Positions 42,796 to 54,043 of a stretch of DNA of 64,000 nucleotides are shown piece after piece. Location of the stretch: NCBI GenBank assembly GCA_003255065.1, contig QAOA01005223.1:293474-357473 (forward strand), given 5' to 3'. Origin of the DNA: Cercis canadensis. Taxonomy: Eukaryota; Streptophyta; Magnoliopsida; Fabales; Fabaceae. A program made the translations under genes and the position numbers. The stretch's first letter is position 1; the number at the start of each line of letters is the position of its first letter. The notes beneath the pieces were generated by a model. The model did no database searches, had not been told where the DNA came from, and worked only from the letters and a program-made list of their open reading frames with translations.

Positions 42796-45700
42796 ATGAC
42801 TCGGTCCTCTCAATTTGAACTACTTGAAGGTGATTCTGAAATAGAGAGAACCTTGCACACACTTGCTAGGGCACGTAGAACTCCTAATCACATAGAGCAT
42901 AATATGGCTGCCAATGACATTAATCCTGAGGTTGATCTTGCTGCTAATAATGGGGCTGGAAATAATGACATGCATGCTAGGGCTAGGACACTTAAGGAGT
43001 TGGCTGCCCCTGATGATAATTACCAACCTTTGTGTATTCAATATCCTGATGCTAATTTCGAATTAAAGTCTGGATTAATACACTTGCTCCCAAAGTTTCA
43101 TGGACTTGCAGGTGAAGATCCTCACAAGCATTTGAAGGAATTTCACATAGTGTGTTCTACCATGAAGCCTCAGTCAATTGAAGAGGAGCACATCAAGCTT
43201 AGGGCTTTTCCCTTTTCATTAGATGGAGCAGCGAAGGATTGGCTATACTTGCAGCCATCCATCATCACATGCTGGAATGACTTGAAGAGGTGCTTTCTTG
43301 AAAGATTCTTCCCTGCCTCAAGAGCTGCTGCCATCCGAAAAGAAATATGTGGCATAAGGCAAAACAGTGGAGAGACACTACATGAGTATTGGGAGAGATT
43401 CAAGAAACTCTGTGGAAGCTGCCCCCATCATCAAATCAGTGACCAGTTGCTCATCCAATATTTCTACGAAGGACTTCTTCCTATGGATCGAGGCTATGTG
43501 GATGCTGCTTCTGGAGGTGCCTTAGTGGACAAGACCCTTGCAGCTGCAAGAGATTTAATATCCAAAATGTCAGACAATGCACAGCAATTTGGCACAAGGA
43601 CGCTCACCCCAGCTAGAGGAGTGAATGAGGTGCAGATGGCAAAGCAACAAAGGGTGGAGACTCGTTTGGAGGAATTGACCTCCTTGGTTAGACAGCTAGC
43701 AATGGGGCACACACCGGTTCAAGCTCATGCCAAGCTATGTGGAATTTGTTCCCTGTCTAGTCATCCAACAGATCAATGTCCTACTCTCCAAGACAACACT
43801 GAAGTAGTGGCTGGAGTCTTTCCTGGCAGACCTTACCAGCAGCCCCGATATGACCCCCACTCCTCCATCTACAACCCTGGTTGGAGAGATCACCCTAATT
43901 TAAGGTATGGAGGAAATTCTGGCCAACCTTACCAGCAGCAGCAACAACAAATGCACCAGCCACAACAGCCTAGGTACAATGCAAGTTCAAGCAACCAGCA
44001 GTACCAAGCACCAATGAAGCAGCCTATGCAGCAAGCTAACAAGCCAGAACCGAGCCTGGAAGACTTAGTGAAGCAATTGGCAAGTAGCAACATCCAATTC
44101 CAACAGAGGACTGAGACTAGCATTCAGAGCTTGGAGACTCAGATAGGTCAACTTGCAAGCACCATTAGTGAAATGAAGTCTCAAGGTTCTGACAGTTTAC
44201 CTTCTCAGACAGTCACCAATCCAAGAGGCAATGTGAGTGCCATAACCCTGCGCAGTGGTAAAGAAGTGAGTGCTCCAGAACCTAGTTTGCCTTCTACGGT
44301 TCAAACTTTTGTTCAAGAAAAAAATTCAGACCCTGCAGCCCCTAAAGCTATTCCAAAACAGCAGCCAATCCAACTTCAGGATCAGGCAGAGAGCTCTACC
44401 CCCAGTATTCCTCTCCCCTTTCCAAACAACATTACACAGTCCAAGAAAATTGCTGAGCATGAGCTAGATAAAGAGATCATGGATACTTTCAGGAAGGTAG
44501 AAGTCAATATACCTCTTCTGGAAGCAATTAAACAGATTCCCAAGTATGCAAGGTTTCTGAAGGATTTGTGTACCCACAAGAGAAGACTGAAAGGCAATGA
44601 GAAAGTGAGCATGAGCAGAAACGTGTCAGCAATGATGCAGCCTAACTTACCATCAAAGTGCACTGATCCTGGAACTTTCACCATTCCCTGCACTATTGGA
44701 GACAAGCAATTTACAAATGCCATGCTAGATCTGGGTGCTTCCATCAACGTGATGCCCAAGTCCATCTATTCATCATTACAGATTGGAGAACTGAAGCCCA
44801 CTGGAGTAGTCATTCAGCTTGCTAATAGAAGCACAACCTATCCTGCAGGCCTTCTTGAGGATGTTTTGGTTAGGGTAAATGATTTAATATTTCCAGTAGA
44901 TTTTTATGTGTTAAATATGGATGATGAGTCTACATCTAGACATGCCCCTTTGATCTTAGGTAGACCCTTCCTTAAAACTGCTAAGACCATAATTGATGTG
45001 CATGCTGGTACCCTGTCAATGGAATTTGGTGACACTGTAATTCATTTTAATTTAAGTGATGCCACGAAACACCCTCTAGAAGAGCATTCAGTGTTCCAAA
45101 TAGATGTCATAGACCTGCTAGTTGAGGATGTGCATGCTGAATTGGTAGCTGAATTTCCTGATATAGTAGGCTTGCTAGATACTTTAGATTGCCCTGCATG
45201 TACTAATTGTGATGGGAGTTGTGCTGCCTGTTCTGAAATTTCTGCATATATGGGATATGATGAGACTGTTTTGGAGCATAGTGCAGAGCTTGCAGGTGTT
45301 TCTGAGCTTCACACAGCAGACTTGGTTTCTTCAACCAAGCTAGTTCCCTCTATGCAGCAACCACCTATTCTTGAGCTGAAACCGTTACCTGACCATCTCA
45401 AGTATGCTTTCTTAGAAGCAGAAGAAAAGCTGCCTGTCATCATAGCCAACAATCTGCAACCTGAACAAGAAGAGAGGTTGTTACGAATTCTGAAGCAGCG
45501 GAAGACAGCCATTGGATGGACACTTGCAGACATTCCTGGCATTAGCCCCTCCACCTGCATGCATAGGATTTTATTAGAGGAAGAAGCTAAACCAGTGAGG
45601 CAGCCCCAAAGGCGACTTAACCCGTTGATTCTGGATGTGGTCAAGAAAGAAGTGAGCAAGCTGTTGTCAGCCGGCATTATCTACCCCATCTCAGATAGCA

Positions 45701-48354
45701 AATGGGTGAGTCCAGTTCAAGTGGTTCCAAAGAAGAGTGGCATAACTGTGGTAGCCAATGAGAAGAACGAGTTGATCCCCACCAGAGTGCAGAACAGCTG
45801 GCGCGTCTGCATCGATTATAGAAGACTCAACCAGGCGACAAGGAAGGATCACTTCCCTCTACCCTTTATTGATCAGATGTTAGAGAGACTGGCAGGGAAG
45901 TCCCATTACTGCTTCCTGGATGGCTTCTCAGGCTACTTCCAGATTCACATAGCCCCAGAGGATCAGGAGAAGACGACTTTCACCTGTCCATTCGGCACAT
46001 TTGCATATAGGAGGATGCCTTTCGGCCTGTGTAATGCCCCTGGTACATTCCAGCGGTGTATGGTGAGCATATTTTCTGATTTTTTAGAACACTGCATGGA
46101 GGTATTCATGGATGACTTTACTGTATATGGCTCCTCTTTTGATGCATGTTTAGATAGCCTTGCTAGGGTACTTGATAGATGCATTGAGACTAACCTTGTT
46201 CTTAATTTTGAGAAATGTCACTTCATGGTCGAACAAGGCATAGTTTTAGGGCATGTAATTTCTAGCAAAGACATTGAAGTAGATAAGGCTAAGATAGATG
46301 TTATTGCCTCCTTACCCTACCCCACTTGTGTGCGGAAAATGCGTTCCTTTCTTGGTCATGCAGGGTTTTACAGGCGATTCATCCAGGACTTCAGCAAGAT
46401 TGCCTTGCCATTGTCTAAGCTTCTCTAGAAAGAAGTGGATTTCGACTTTGATAAGCAGTGCAGAGTAGCCTTTGATCAGCTGAAGCAGAGCCTTACCTCC
46501 CCTCCCATCATGCAGCCACCTAACTGGGAGTTTCCCTTTGAGCTTATGTGCGATGCATCAAACTTTGCAGTAGGCGCTGTCCTTGCACAGCGAGTGGACA
46601 AGCTGTCCCACATGATTTATTATGCCTCTCGTACTTTGGATGCTGCCCAAGCAAATTACACCACTACTGAGAAAGAGCTCCTTGCAATTGTGTTTGCTTT
46701 AGATAAATTCCGTTCATATTTGCTTAATTCTAAAGTCATTGCTTTCTCTGATCATGCATCTTTAAAGTACTTGCTCAAGAAGCCGGATGCGAAGCCTAGG
46801 CTCATTAGGTGGATGCTGCTCTTGCAAGAATTCGACCTTGAGATCAGAGACAAGAGTGGAGCCGAGAACTTGGTAGCAGATCACCTGAGTCAAATACCAC
46901 TGACTTTGGAAAACCTTCGCATTAGAGAAACCTTCCCGGATGAGCAGCTTTATCAGCTGCAAGGTACAGATCCTTGGTATGCTGACTTGGTAAACTACTT
47001 AGTTGCTTATGAGTTACCTGCTTATTTTAAGAAGCATCAAGTAGATAAGCTTAAAAGTGAGTCCAAACATTATGTGTGGGATGACCCCTACTTGTGGAGA
47101 CTCTGTAGTGACCAAGTAATTAGGAGGTGTGTGCCTGGACATGAGTCTGAGTCCGTGTTACAGTTCTGTCATACTTCTGCATGTGGTGGTCATTTTGGAC
47201 CACAGCGCACTGCTCGTAAAGTTTTAGATTCTGGACTCTATTGGCCTACCCTATTTCATGATGCGTACGGCTTTTGTAAGAATTGTACCCAATGCCAACG
47301 GACAAGTAATATTTCTCATAGGAATGAGATGCCTCAACAGCCTTTGCTGTTTTGTGAGATATTTGATGTTTGGGGCATCGATTTCATGGGTCCTTTCCCT
47401 ACTTCTTTTGGTTTTGTGTATATTTGATGAGCTGCCGAGGCTCCTCAAATTACTTAATGTTTTAGGTCAATGGGTTCTTTCCCTACTTCTTTTGGTTTTG
47501 TGTATATTCTTTTGGCTGTGGACTATGTTTCTAAATGGGTAGAGGCCAAGGCCACCCAAACTGATGATTCTCGTGTTGTCTTAGATTTTGTCAGGACTCA
47601 CATTTTCTACAGGTTCGGCGTTCCAAGAGCCATCATCAGTGACCAAGGTTCTCACTTCTGCAATAGGCACATGGGTGCTTTGTTGAGAAAGTATGGTGTG
47701 GTGCATAAGGTGTCAACTCCTTACCATCCACAGACCAATGGGCAAGCAGAGGTGTCAAATAGGGAGATCAAGCAAATTTTAGAGAAGACTGTCCAGCCCA
47801 ACAGAAAGGACTGGAGCCTGCGTTTGGATGATGCATTGTGGGCCTATCGGACTGCCTACAAGACCCCTATAGGCATGTCCCCTTACAGGCTAGTCTTTGG
47901 CAAGGCATGTCACCTTCCAGTAGAGATCGAGCATAAGGCGTACTGGGCTGTGAAGCAGTGTAATCTTGATTTAGCCCAAGCCGGATCACAGAGGAAACTC
48001 CACCTGCAGGAACTTGATGAAATCCGGTTGGCGGCTTATGAGAATTCCAAAATCTACAAAGAAAAGACCAAGGCTGTCCATGACAAGATGTTGGTGAGGA
48101 AAGAGTTCTACATTGGTCAGAAAGTGCTACTCTACAACTCTCGTCTCAAGCTAATGCCTGGCAAACTTCGTTCTCGATGGATGGGTCCTTTTGTGGTAAC
48201 TCATGTCTTTCCTTATGGTGCAATTGAGATCAAGAACGAGGCAACCAACCAGACCTTCCCAGTGAACGGACATCGGCTGAAACCTTTCTATGAGGGTTTT
48301 CAAGAGCAAGTGGTGGAGGAGGTGCACTTGTTTCCTGCCCTTTATGAGACTTAA
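42796..48354 (+). pseudogene. Gag-Pol polyprotein of element C, one TAG and one small insertion from open
   Basis: A single frame of roughly 1,850 codons. Gag domain at about residues 95-270 (LRAFPFSLDGAAKDWLYLQP, HEYWERFKKLCGSCPHHQ). Zinc knuckle CGICSLSSHPTDQC near 315. Protease MLDLGASINVMP near 643 and LILGRPFLKTA. Reverse transcriptase with [20 protein letters not shown] and FMDDF near 1105. RNase H from [15 protein letters not shown] near 1248. Integrase with [12 protein letters not shown] and CTQCQR finger, Asp in [10 protein letters not shown], Asp in [10 protein letters not shown], Glu in QAEVSNREI (DD35E spacing), then the [13 protein letters not shown] end. A TAG at 46426-46428 replaces the CAG of element E. 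An 84-base insertion at 47425-47508 adds an in-frame TGA without shifting frame. Confidence 0.93.
47425..47508 (+). repeat. 45-bp LTR-end insertion with 39-bp target duplication in integrase of C
   Basis: Bases 47425-47469 start TGATGAGCTGCCGAGGCTCC and match the terminal 44 bases of the LTR at 36167 with two mismatches. The 39 bases at 47386-47424 are repeated at 47470-47508 with one change. Element E has neither insert nor duplication here. Total gain is 84 bases. Confidence 0.9.
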
Positions 48355-48548
48355 ACCCACAGGCTGTTTTCTTTCCCTTTCTCTTTTATTTTTAGTGCCT
48401 TGCTTGCTTTTACTGCTTGCTTTGTGTTTTGCATTGAGGACACTGCAAAAATTTAAGTGTGGGGGAGGGATTAGCTTGTTGTGTGTGCTTTTATGTTTTA
48501 TGTTTTCCTGTTTTACTTTACTTGCTATTTTTACTGTTTTCTGTTTAT
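48355..48548 (+). other. Remaining 3' region of C, with stem-loop at 48427-48450
   Basis: The stem TTTTGCA / TGCAAAA (48427-48433 with 48444-48450) encloses the loop TTGAGGACAC. It is followed by the purine-rich AAGTGTGGGGGAGGGATTAG. The same arrangement is in D (54105-54128) and E (63427-63448). The match to E ends at about 48548. Confidence 0.7.
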
Positions 48549-49872
48549 CACAGATCTTCCTAACTAGGCTAAATTGTAGCCCTAGAAAGAAATTTAGTTC
48601 ACGATAGAAAAATAAAACATAATAGAATAAATTCTAGACATGATTGAAAGGGAAAAAAATAAAACTATGTATTGAAGCTAAGAGTTGCTGTCACCAATCC
48701 TTGTCTTGCTCTTGTGTGCTTTAAAAAATGTCTAGGGAGAGTTGTAGAAGAAGAGAGAGAACTAAAACCTAAAAAATCCCTATTTATACTAATGACATAA
48801 TCCTAGTTTTATTAGGAAACAAAAGTTACCACCTAACTAATTCTACTCGGGCGCCACAGCTCTGATGAAACAGCATAGTTGTGCCAACTTTCTGTGTAGG
48901 CGTAGGGGCACTTACTTTCTAGAACAAGGGGTCTCACACACAGGCAAAGCATTGACGTGCTTCAGAAGCAACGTAGGGGCCCTGAGTTTTTGCTTGATGC
49001 ATTATCACGTGAGGGATTAAGCCCTGTGGCGCTGAACACTTGGCGCAAGGATGCTTACTTTCTGCCTCTTTGGTACAACTTGTGCTGTTTCCTTCACTTA
49101 AAATTTGACATTTGTATATTTTAACTCAAACCTACAAATTAACAAAAACACATTATTTAACACTAAAATTACTCAAGAAACCTACAAAATAATAAGCTAA
49201 GAGTACCTAAAAGAATGGATATAAAATCCACTTAACAATACCTCTTAAGACATTTTATGGCAAATGTAAACAACTTGCTCTATCCAGAAACAAAATAAAA
49301 TAGAATAGCAACATATTAATTTTTTTAAAAAAATACAAACAGGTCAGAGTAAAGGATTAAGTAGTGAATATTGGTTGACAGTAAATGATTTATAATTAAC
49401 TCACAACTTTGAGTTAATCATGTTGACAATTTAGTCAAAGGAGCTTGATGGCATCACACACACATCAACTTGTTTCCCATAGTAAAAAAAATTGTTCAAC
49501 CACTAGGGGAATGCATTCCTTGCAATTCGCTCATTGTATTACTACCACTACAATGTTAAACAACGAAGGGTACTAGCCATACATTTTACCAGGATATAAT
49601 ATCTTAAAGATACAACTAATGCCTAGAAAAAATGCAACATGTCCAACAATGCAGTTATGGTAATCTATCAATCATTGTTTATGTATAGAGTAATCAAACC
49701 TAATATATCTATCTGTTAAGCATGAGTGAGGTAATGAACATATGATATGCTATCAACTTGAATTTATTGACAATTGCAAACTAAGCTCTTAAATCAAAAG
49801 AAACAAACACAAACATTTCATGACTAAAATTGTGATATACCATTGGAAATTTGTATTAAAAATATAACCCAT
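48549..49872 (-). mobile_element. Remnant of an A-like element: LTR part and 3' internal part
   Basis: 48549-49237 resembles the LTR of element A (TAGCCCTAGAAAGAAATTTAG, then a GGGCGCCACAG motif, ending CACTTAACA), but diverged and truncated at the left. 49238-49872 would be its adjoining 3' internal sequence, with a short purine tract (minus AAGAGGTAT) next to the LTR end. No coding content is visible. It separates C from the LTR of D. Confidence 0.65.
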
Positions 49873-51191
49873 TGATAACACATTATTTTATACTATTTGT
49901 TTCTCTTATACTTAGTCTTTTAGTGTGTGTTTCTAGTGATTTTTATGGCTTTTAGACATGTTTTGTAGATTTGGACTTGTTGGTGCTTGTAGATTTTAAT
50001 TGCTTAACTGTTAAATTCTGGCACTGCTTACGTTTTTCACCATATCTTTTGCTATAGATGTCCAATTGATGTGATTCCAGTTTCGTTGGAAAGCTGACAG
50101 AAAATTCCACATTTCATATGAAGAGCCCAGAAGCTGATTCTCGCGTCTGGACAACTGAAATTCGCGTGCAAGCAGTCCAGATTTTCTGCTCCGCCCAGCA
50201 CTCCGCCCAGCATTGACTGATTCCTTTCCTTAGGGCTGCCTATTGGATCAGAGCATGTTTATTTGGGCCAACATCTGCTTTTTGGGCCAGCACACATGAC
50301 ACTAGGGCTTGATCATGTTTTTACCATTAATAATTTAGGAAACTAGGTTTATTTTGTAATTAGGAAACCATTAGGAAACCTAGAGGAGGCAGCCAGCTAG
50401 TATATATTCTCAAGTTGTTGAGGCAAATATACACAATCAGAAGAGATACGAAATTCCTTGAGCTGCTGCTGCCTCCTTTGCTTAGTTCGTTTTTCCCCTT
50501 TGCTTTGTGTTCAAGTCTTCCATGGAAGGCTAAGTTCGTTTGTAATCAATTCAAGAGGAGCCAAACTTGACAATCCAGAGTTCCTGTGCTTCAACCGGGT
50601 TTGATTTAATTTAATTTGAATTACTGCTTCTCCCCTTCTTCATGTGATTGAATGGTACTTTGATTCCATGAGTTGTATGAATTTAAATCGGTTGATTAGA
50701 TTCATAACAGTAATCAGATTGATAATCATACTTTAAAGGTCTTTAATATATGGTTAACTTGGATAATTCGGTTATTAAATTAATCTGGATTTAGTGATAT
50801 AGAGCGGTTGCCTAGAGTCTTAATTCCATGATTAATTGAATCCTGATTGGTAAATCAGTAGGAATTCTAAGTGTTATTGTTAGGGGTTCCAGGTAACACT
50901 TAACCAAGAATTAAATCAGATCTAGGTTATCTTTAGTGAACAAGGATGGATTAGAGTTTGGTTGCCTGCTTGAGTTGATTGCGTTTTCTCTTATTTGATA
51001 AATTCAATTTACTGCTTTCTTAATTCTTAGTATATTGCATTCAACACAAAACCCCCCCTTATTCTGTTCTTGCTTAAGTTCTTAAAAGATTAGTTGTTCT
51101 GGTGAATCCTTGGGAGACGACACTGGTTGCATCCTATACTACAATTTAGTTGCAATTAGTAGTTTAATTTTGTACGGTTCGGCACCCGTCA
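49873..51191 (+). repeat. 5' LTR of element D
   Basis: 1,319 bases from TGATAACACATTATTTTATA to CACCCGTCA. A TATA-like TATATATT lies at 50401-50408. It lacks the 95-bp duplication present in the other LTR. Confidence 0.9.
50401..50408 (+). promoter_or_regulatory. TATA-like box in the D 5' LTR
   Basis: TATATATT within CAGCTAGTATATATTCTC; the same sequence is at 56013-56020 in the shared LTR. A plausible core promoter for the element RNA. Confidence 0.5.
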
Positions 51192-51197
51192 AAATTT

Positions 51198-51215
51198 TGG
51201 CGCCGTTGTCGGGGA
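51198..51215 (+). promoter_or_regulatory. Primer binding site of element D
   Basis: TGGCGCCGTTGTCGGGGA, the Athila tRNA-Asp type site with one change from element E. Confidence 0.9.
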
Positions 51216-52160
51216 TTTCACCTAACAAATTAATCTTCTTAGAACTCTTTTATTACTATGTTGCTTGCTTACTGTTATTGTTTCTAGCAATTGTTCTTCC
51301 TTCATTTTTCCCTTGTTCTACTTGCTTTCCTATTTTGTTTTCCTAATTTGTTTAGGTTGTCTTTCTCTGTTTAGAGTTTCTGTTTCTGTCTTGTTTTTGA
51401 TTCTGACCAACTGGGATTGAGTTGCAAATTAGTGGACAAAGAAATTGCTTTGTGAGAAGCACTGTGAGCTGAACTTTGTGCTATTATTGCCCTTGTTTTG
51501 TCTCCTTTGCTGCTATTCTGTCCCCTTTGCTATCTTAGTTCACTTTTTGGTAAAATTTCTATATTGTGTAAGGTCTGTGATTATTTTTTTTTTTTCTTGC
51601 TGTCTTGTTTGCCTTACTGTTTTAGTTTCCCATTGTGTGAATTCTTGGGCCTATTCCCAAATTTTTCCATGTTTCCCTAGCGTTTTGACTTAAAATTACG
51701 ATTTTACGGGTCAAAATTCTGTACAGATTTTTGTTCTCCGATTGACCTGAAACTTGGTCAGTTGAAGGAAAACGAGCTAAAAATCAATAGTCATTGTTAT
51801 ACAATGAGGTCTTCGTTTTTAAGCCGAATTCCATCGTTTTGACCACTTTTCCAATTTTTTAAAAATTTTTATTTGATTTTTGAGTTTTATTTTCATTTAG
51901 CTTTCATCCTGTGGTGGTAGAATTTTTTTTAAAATGTTTAGATGGGTCAACTAGTGTTATTTTAGTGATTTCATTTAGCTTTCATCCTGTGGTGGTAGAA
52001 ATTTTTTTAAAAATTTTTAGATGGGTCAACTAGTGTTATTTTAGTGTCTTTTTGCTTTTGTTTAGTGCATTTGGCGTGTTTTGATTTTAGTTATTTCCTT
52101 TCGCTGTTTTATTGTTTCTTTTGTCCTTGTGTATTTTGGTGTTTTGTTATCTTTTTACTC
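51216..52160 (+). other. Leader of element D with a 78-bp tandem duplication
   Basis: Homologous to the leaders of C and E. A 78-base unit beginning TCATTTAGCTTTCATCCTGT is present twice (51893-51970 and from 51971). No credible gene is visible. Confidence 0.65.
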
Positions 52161-54043
52161 ATGTTAGGTTCTCATTCTACTATAAGAGTGAAAAAGGTTG
52201 TTGCATCACTTGCTGATCAATAGAGGATGAAGCATAGCATTGATGAATTATCCTCATTGGTGAGACAGTTCACAATGGCCCAACATCAACAACCAGTCCA
52301 ATTTTGTGGCATTTGTCCTAGCACCTCTCATCCTACCAATGCATGCCCTACATTTCCGGATGATGATTATGAATTTCAAGATCCTTTTGTAGCTACATGG
52401 CAACAGCCTATATATGATCCATACTTCAATGACTATAACCTTGATTGGAGAGATCATACCAATATGATATATGGCAATGCAGCCTCACCACAACAGTATT
52501 GGCAACCGTCAGAGCAGCCTATACAACAACCAAGTCTAACATGCATAGAACCTGAACCTTCAATTAAGGACTTGGTGAAGCAATTGGCTACTCATACCAT
52601 TCAGTTCCAGCAAAGGAGAGAGGTCGCCATGCAAAATTTAAATACCCAAATTGAACTATTGGCATCCTCAGTGAGTCAACTGCAGCCCCAAGGTTCTAAA
52701 AAAGTTTCTTTACAGAAAATTCTAGACCCAATTGAAAATTCTATGCTAGAACCAATTGAACCTCAATCTACAAACAAGCCACAGACAGCAGAGAAAGCTG
52801 TCCCTGATTCAATGACCTTAGAATCCGAGAGAGCCACTATGTCCAAGAAGACAGCGGAGGATTTAGTCGAAGAGGTCTACAATGAGTTAGATTTTGAAGA
52901 CATTAGAATCCGAGAGAGCCACTATGTCCAAGAAGATAGAGGAGGATTTAGTCGAAGAGGTCTACAATGAGTTAGATTTTGAAGACTCTCGAGAGACAAC
53001 CCAAAATGAACCTGACAAGGGTCCTACGGTCTATTCTACACTCTTTCCTACTTTAACACAACCTGATTTTAATTGTGAGCTTGCTGAAAAGTTATTCCAG
53101 CATGACCCTAAGCTTGTAGTTATGGTGCATGCATGTGATGGTTTAAGCACTAATATTAAAGGGTTAGGTGATTTTATGCTTCTTACTTTTTCACATGCTA
53201 TAACACTAGGTATAGATCATGTTAGAACCTTAGTTGCAAGTGAATATTTTAATGTTGGTNGGAATAAGTGCAGGTAATACATGGGCTGTCCAAGCCAACC
53301 ATAGACCAAGCTATTCTTCAAATGGGGAGCAAGAGATGTTGCTATTTGCTAATTCTTTGCAAGAATCTAAGTGTCATCTTGAGCCTTGCATGAAAGTTGC
53401 AAGTGAATATTTTGATGTTGGTGGAATAAGTGCAGGTAATACATGGGCTGTCCAAGTCAACCAAAGACCAAGCTATTCTTCGAATGGGGAGCAAGAGATG
53501 TTGCTATTTGCCAATTCTTTGCAAGAATCTAAGTGTCATCTTGAGCCTTGCATGAACAACATGTTGCATGACACTAGTGTATTTTGTAAGGATGAGCTTA
53601 AGCATGACTGTTATAGACTTAGATTTGTAGCATATGATTATTCACTTTCTTTTAAATTTTTATATAGGGACCATGCATGGTTGTATATACTTAACAAGAT
53701 TTTTCATGTTTCTCATGTTTTAGGTAGGATTGTAAATTCTTTGCTACACATTTCTCTTGGTGATCTTTTGAATGCTTGCTTTGCTGAATTTTTAAGTCAA
53801 GGGCTAAGTTTAGTTGCTTCTAGTTTTACATTGTTTGCTTCATTATTTCTTTTATGCCTTAATATATTGTTATGCTTTCATGTTATTTATAAGATTTTCA
53901 GCTTTGTTTTGTCTTTTAAGGGCTTTGTGAGAGTGGTCTTTGACCCAGGTATCTTGCTTTGCTTGTTGCAAATAAAGGAAGGAACTTGGTTGCTAACTGA
54001 TAAAGGAATTCGATTCGTGCACGAAGCTATTTTCCTCACTTGA
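52161..54043 (+). pseudogene. Gag-fragment plus unrecognised ORF of element D
   Basis: From the ATG at 52161 (MLGSHSTIRVKK), about 20 codons lead to a TAG at 52221. The frame then matches only the C-terminal gag of element C: SSLVRQFTM, zinc knuckle CGICPSTSHPTNAC, NLDWRDHTNM and EPSIKDLVKQLATHTIQFQQ. An 85-bp tandem duplication (52818-52902, 52903-52987) shifts the frame. Beyond it is an unknown protein part: DLVEEVYNELDFED, PTVYSTLFPTLTQPDFN, LFQHDPKLVVMVHACDG, then WAVQVNQRPSYSSNGEQ. A strongly hydrophobic stretch (about 40 residues around ASSFTLFASLFLLCLNILLC) follows, and the end is GTWLLTDKGIRFVHEAIFLT. I do not recognise this part. A membrane segment is possible. All pol enzymes are absent. 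Confidence 0.7.
53233..53584 (+). repeat. 162-bp tandem repeat around the single N at 53260
   Basis: The unit starting GTTGCAAGTGAATATTTT is seen at 53233 and 53396, 163 bases apart with the N included, so the period is 162 (54 codons). The N is inside the first unit. A real in-frame duplication or a contig join error are both possible. Confidence 0.7.

Larger units (their letters stand above)
41219..48548 (+). mobile_element. Athila-type element C, near-intact coding region, ends lost
   Basis: Truncated 5' LTR, tRNA-Asp-like primer site, leader, gag-pol and the start of the 3' region. The 5' LTR lacks about its first half. The 3' region stops matching elements D and E at about 48548, where an unrelated LTR remnant begins. 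The coding part is almost identical to element E, so the two are recent sisters. Confidence 0.9.

Noticed and set aside
44382..45677. Antisense frames of 120-130 codons inside gag-pol of C, with twins in E
   Set aside because: They overlap the strongly supported gag-pol frame in the opposite direction and have no recognisable domain.
53700..54043. Envelope glycoprotein in element D
   Set aside because: Only one hydrophobic stretch is visible, without signal peptide, cleavage site or cysteine pattern. I therefore call it unrecognised rather than env.
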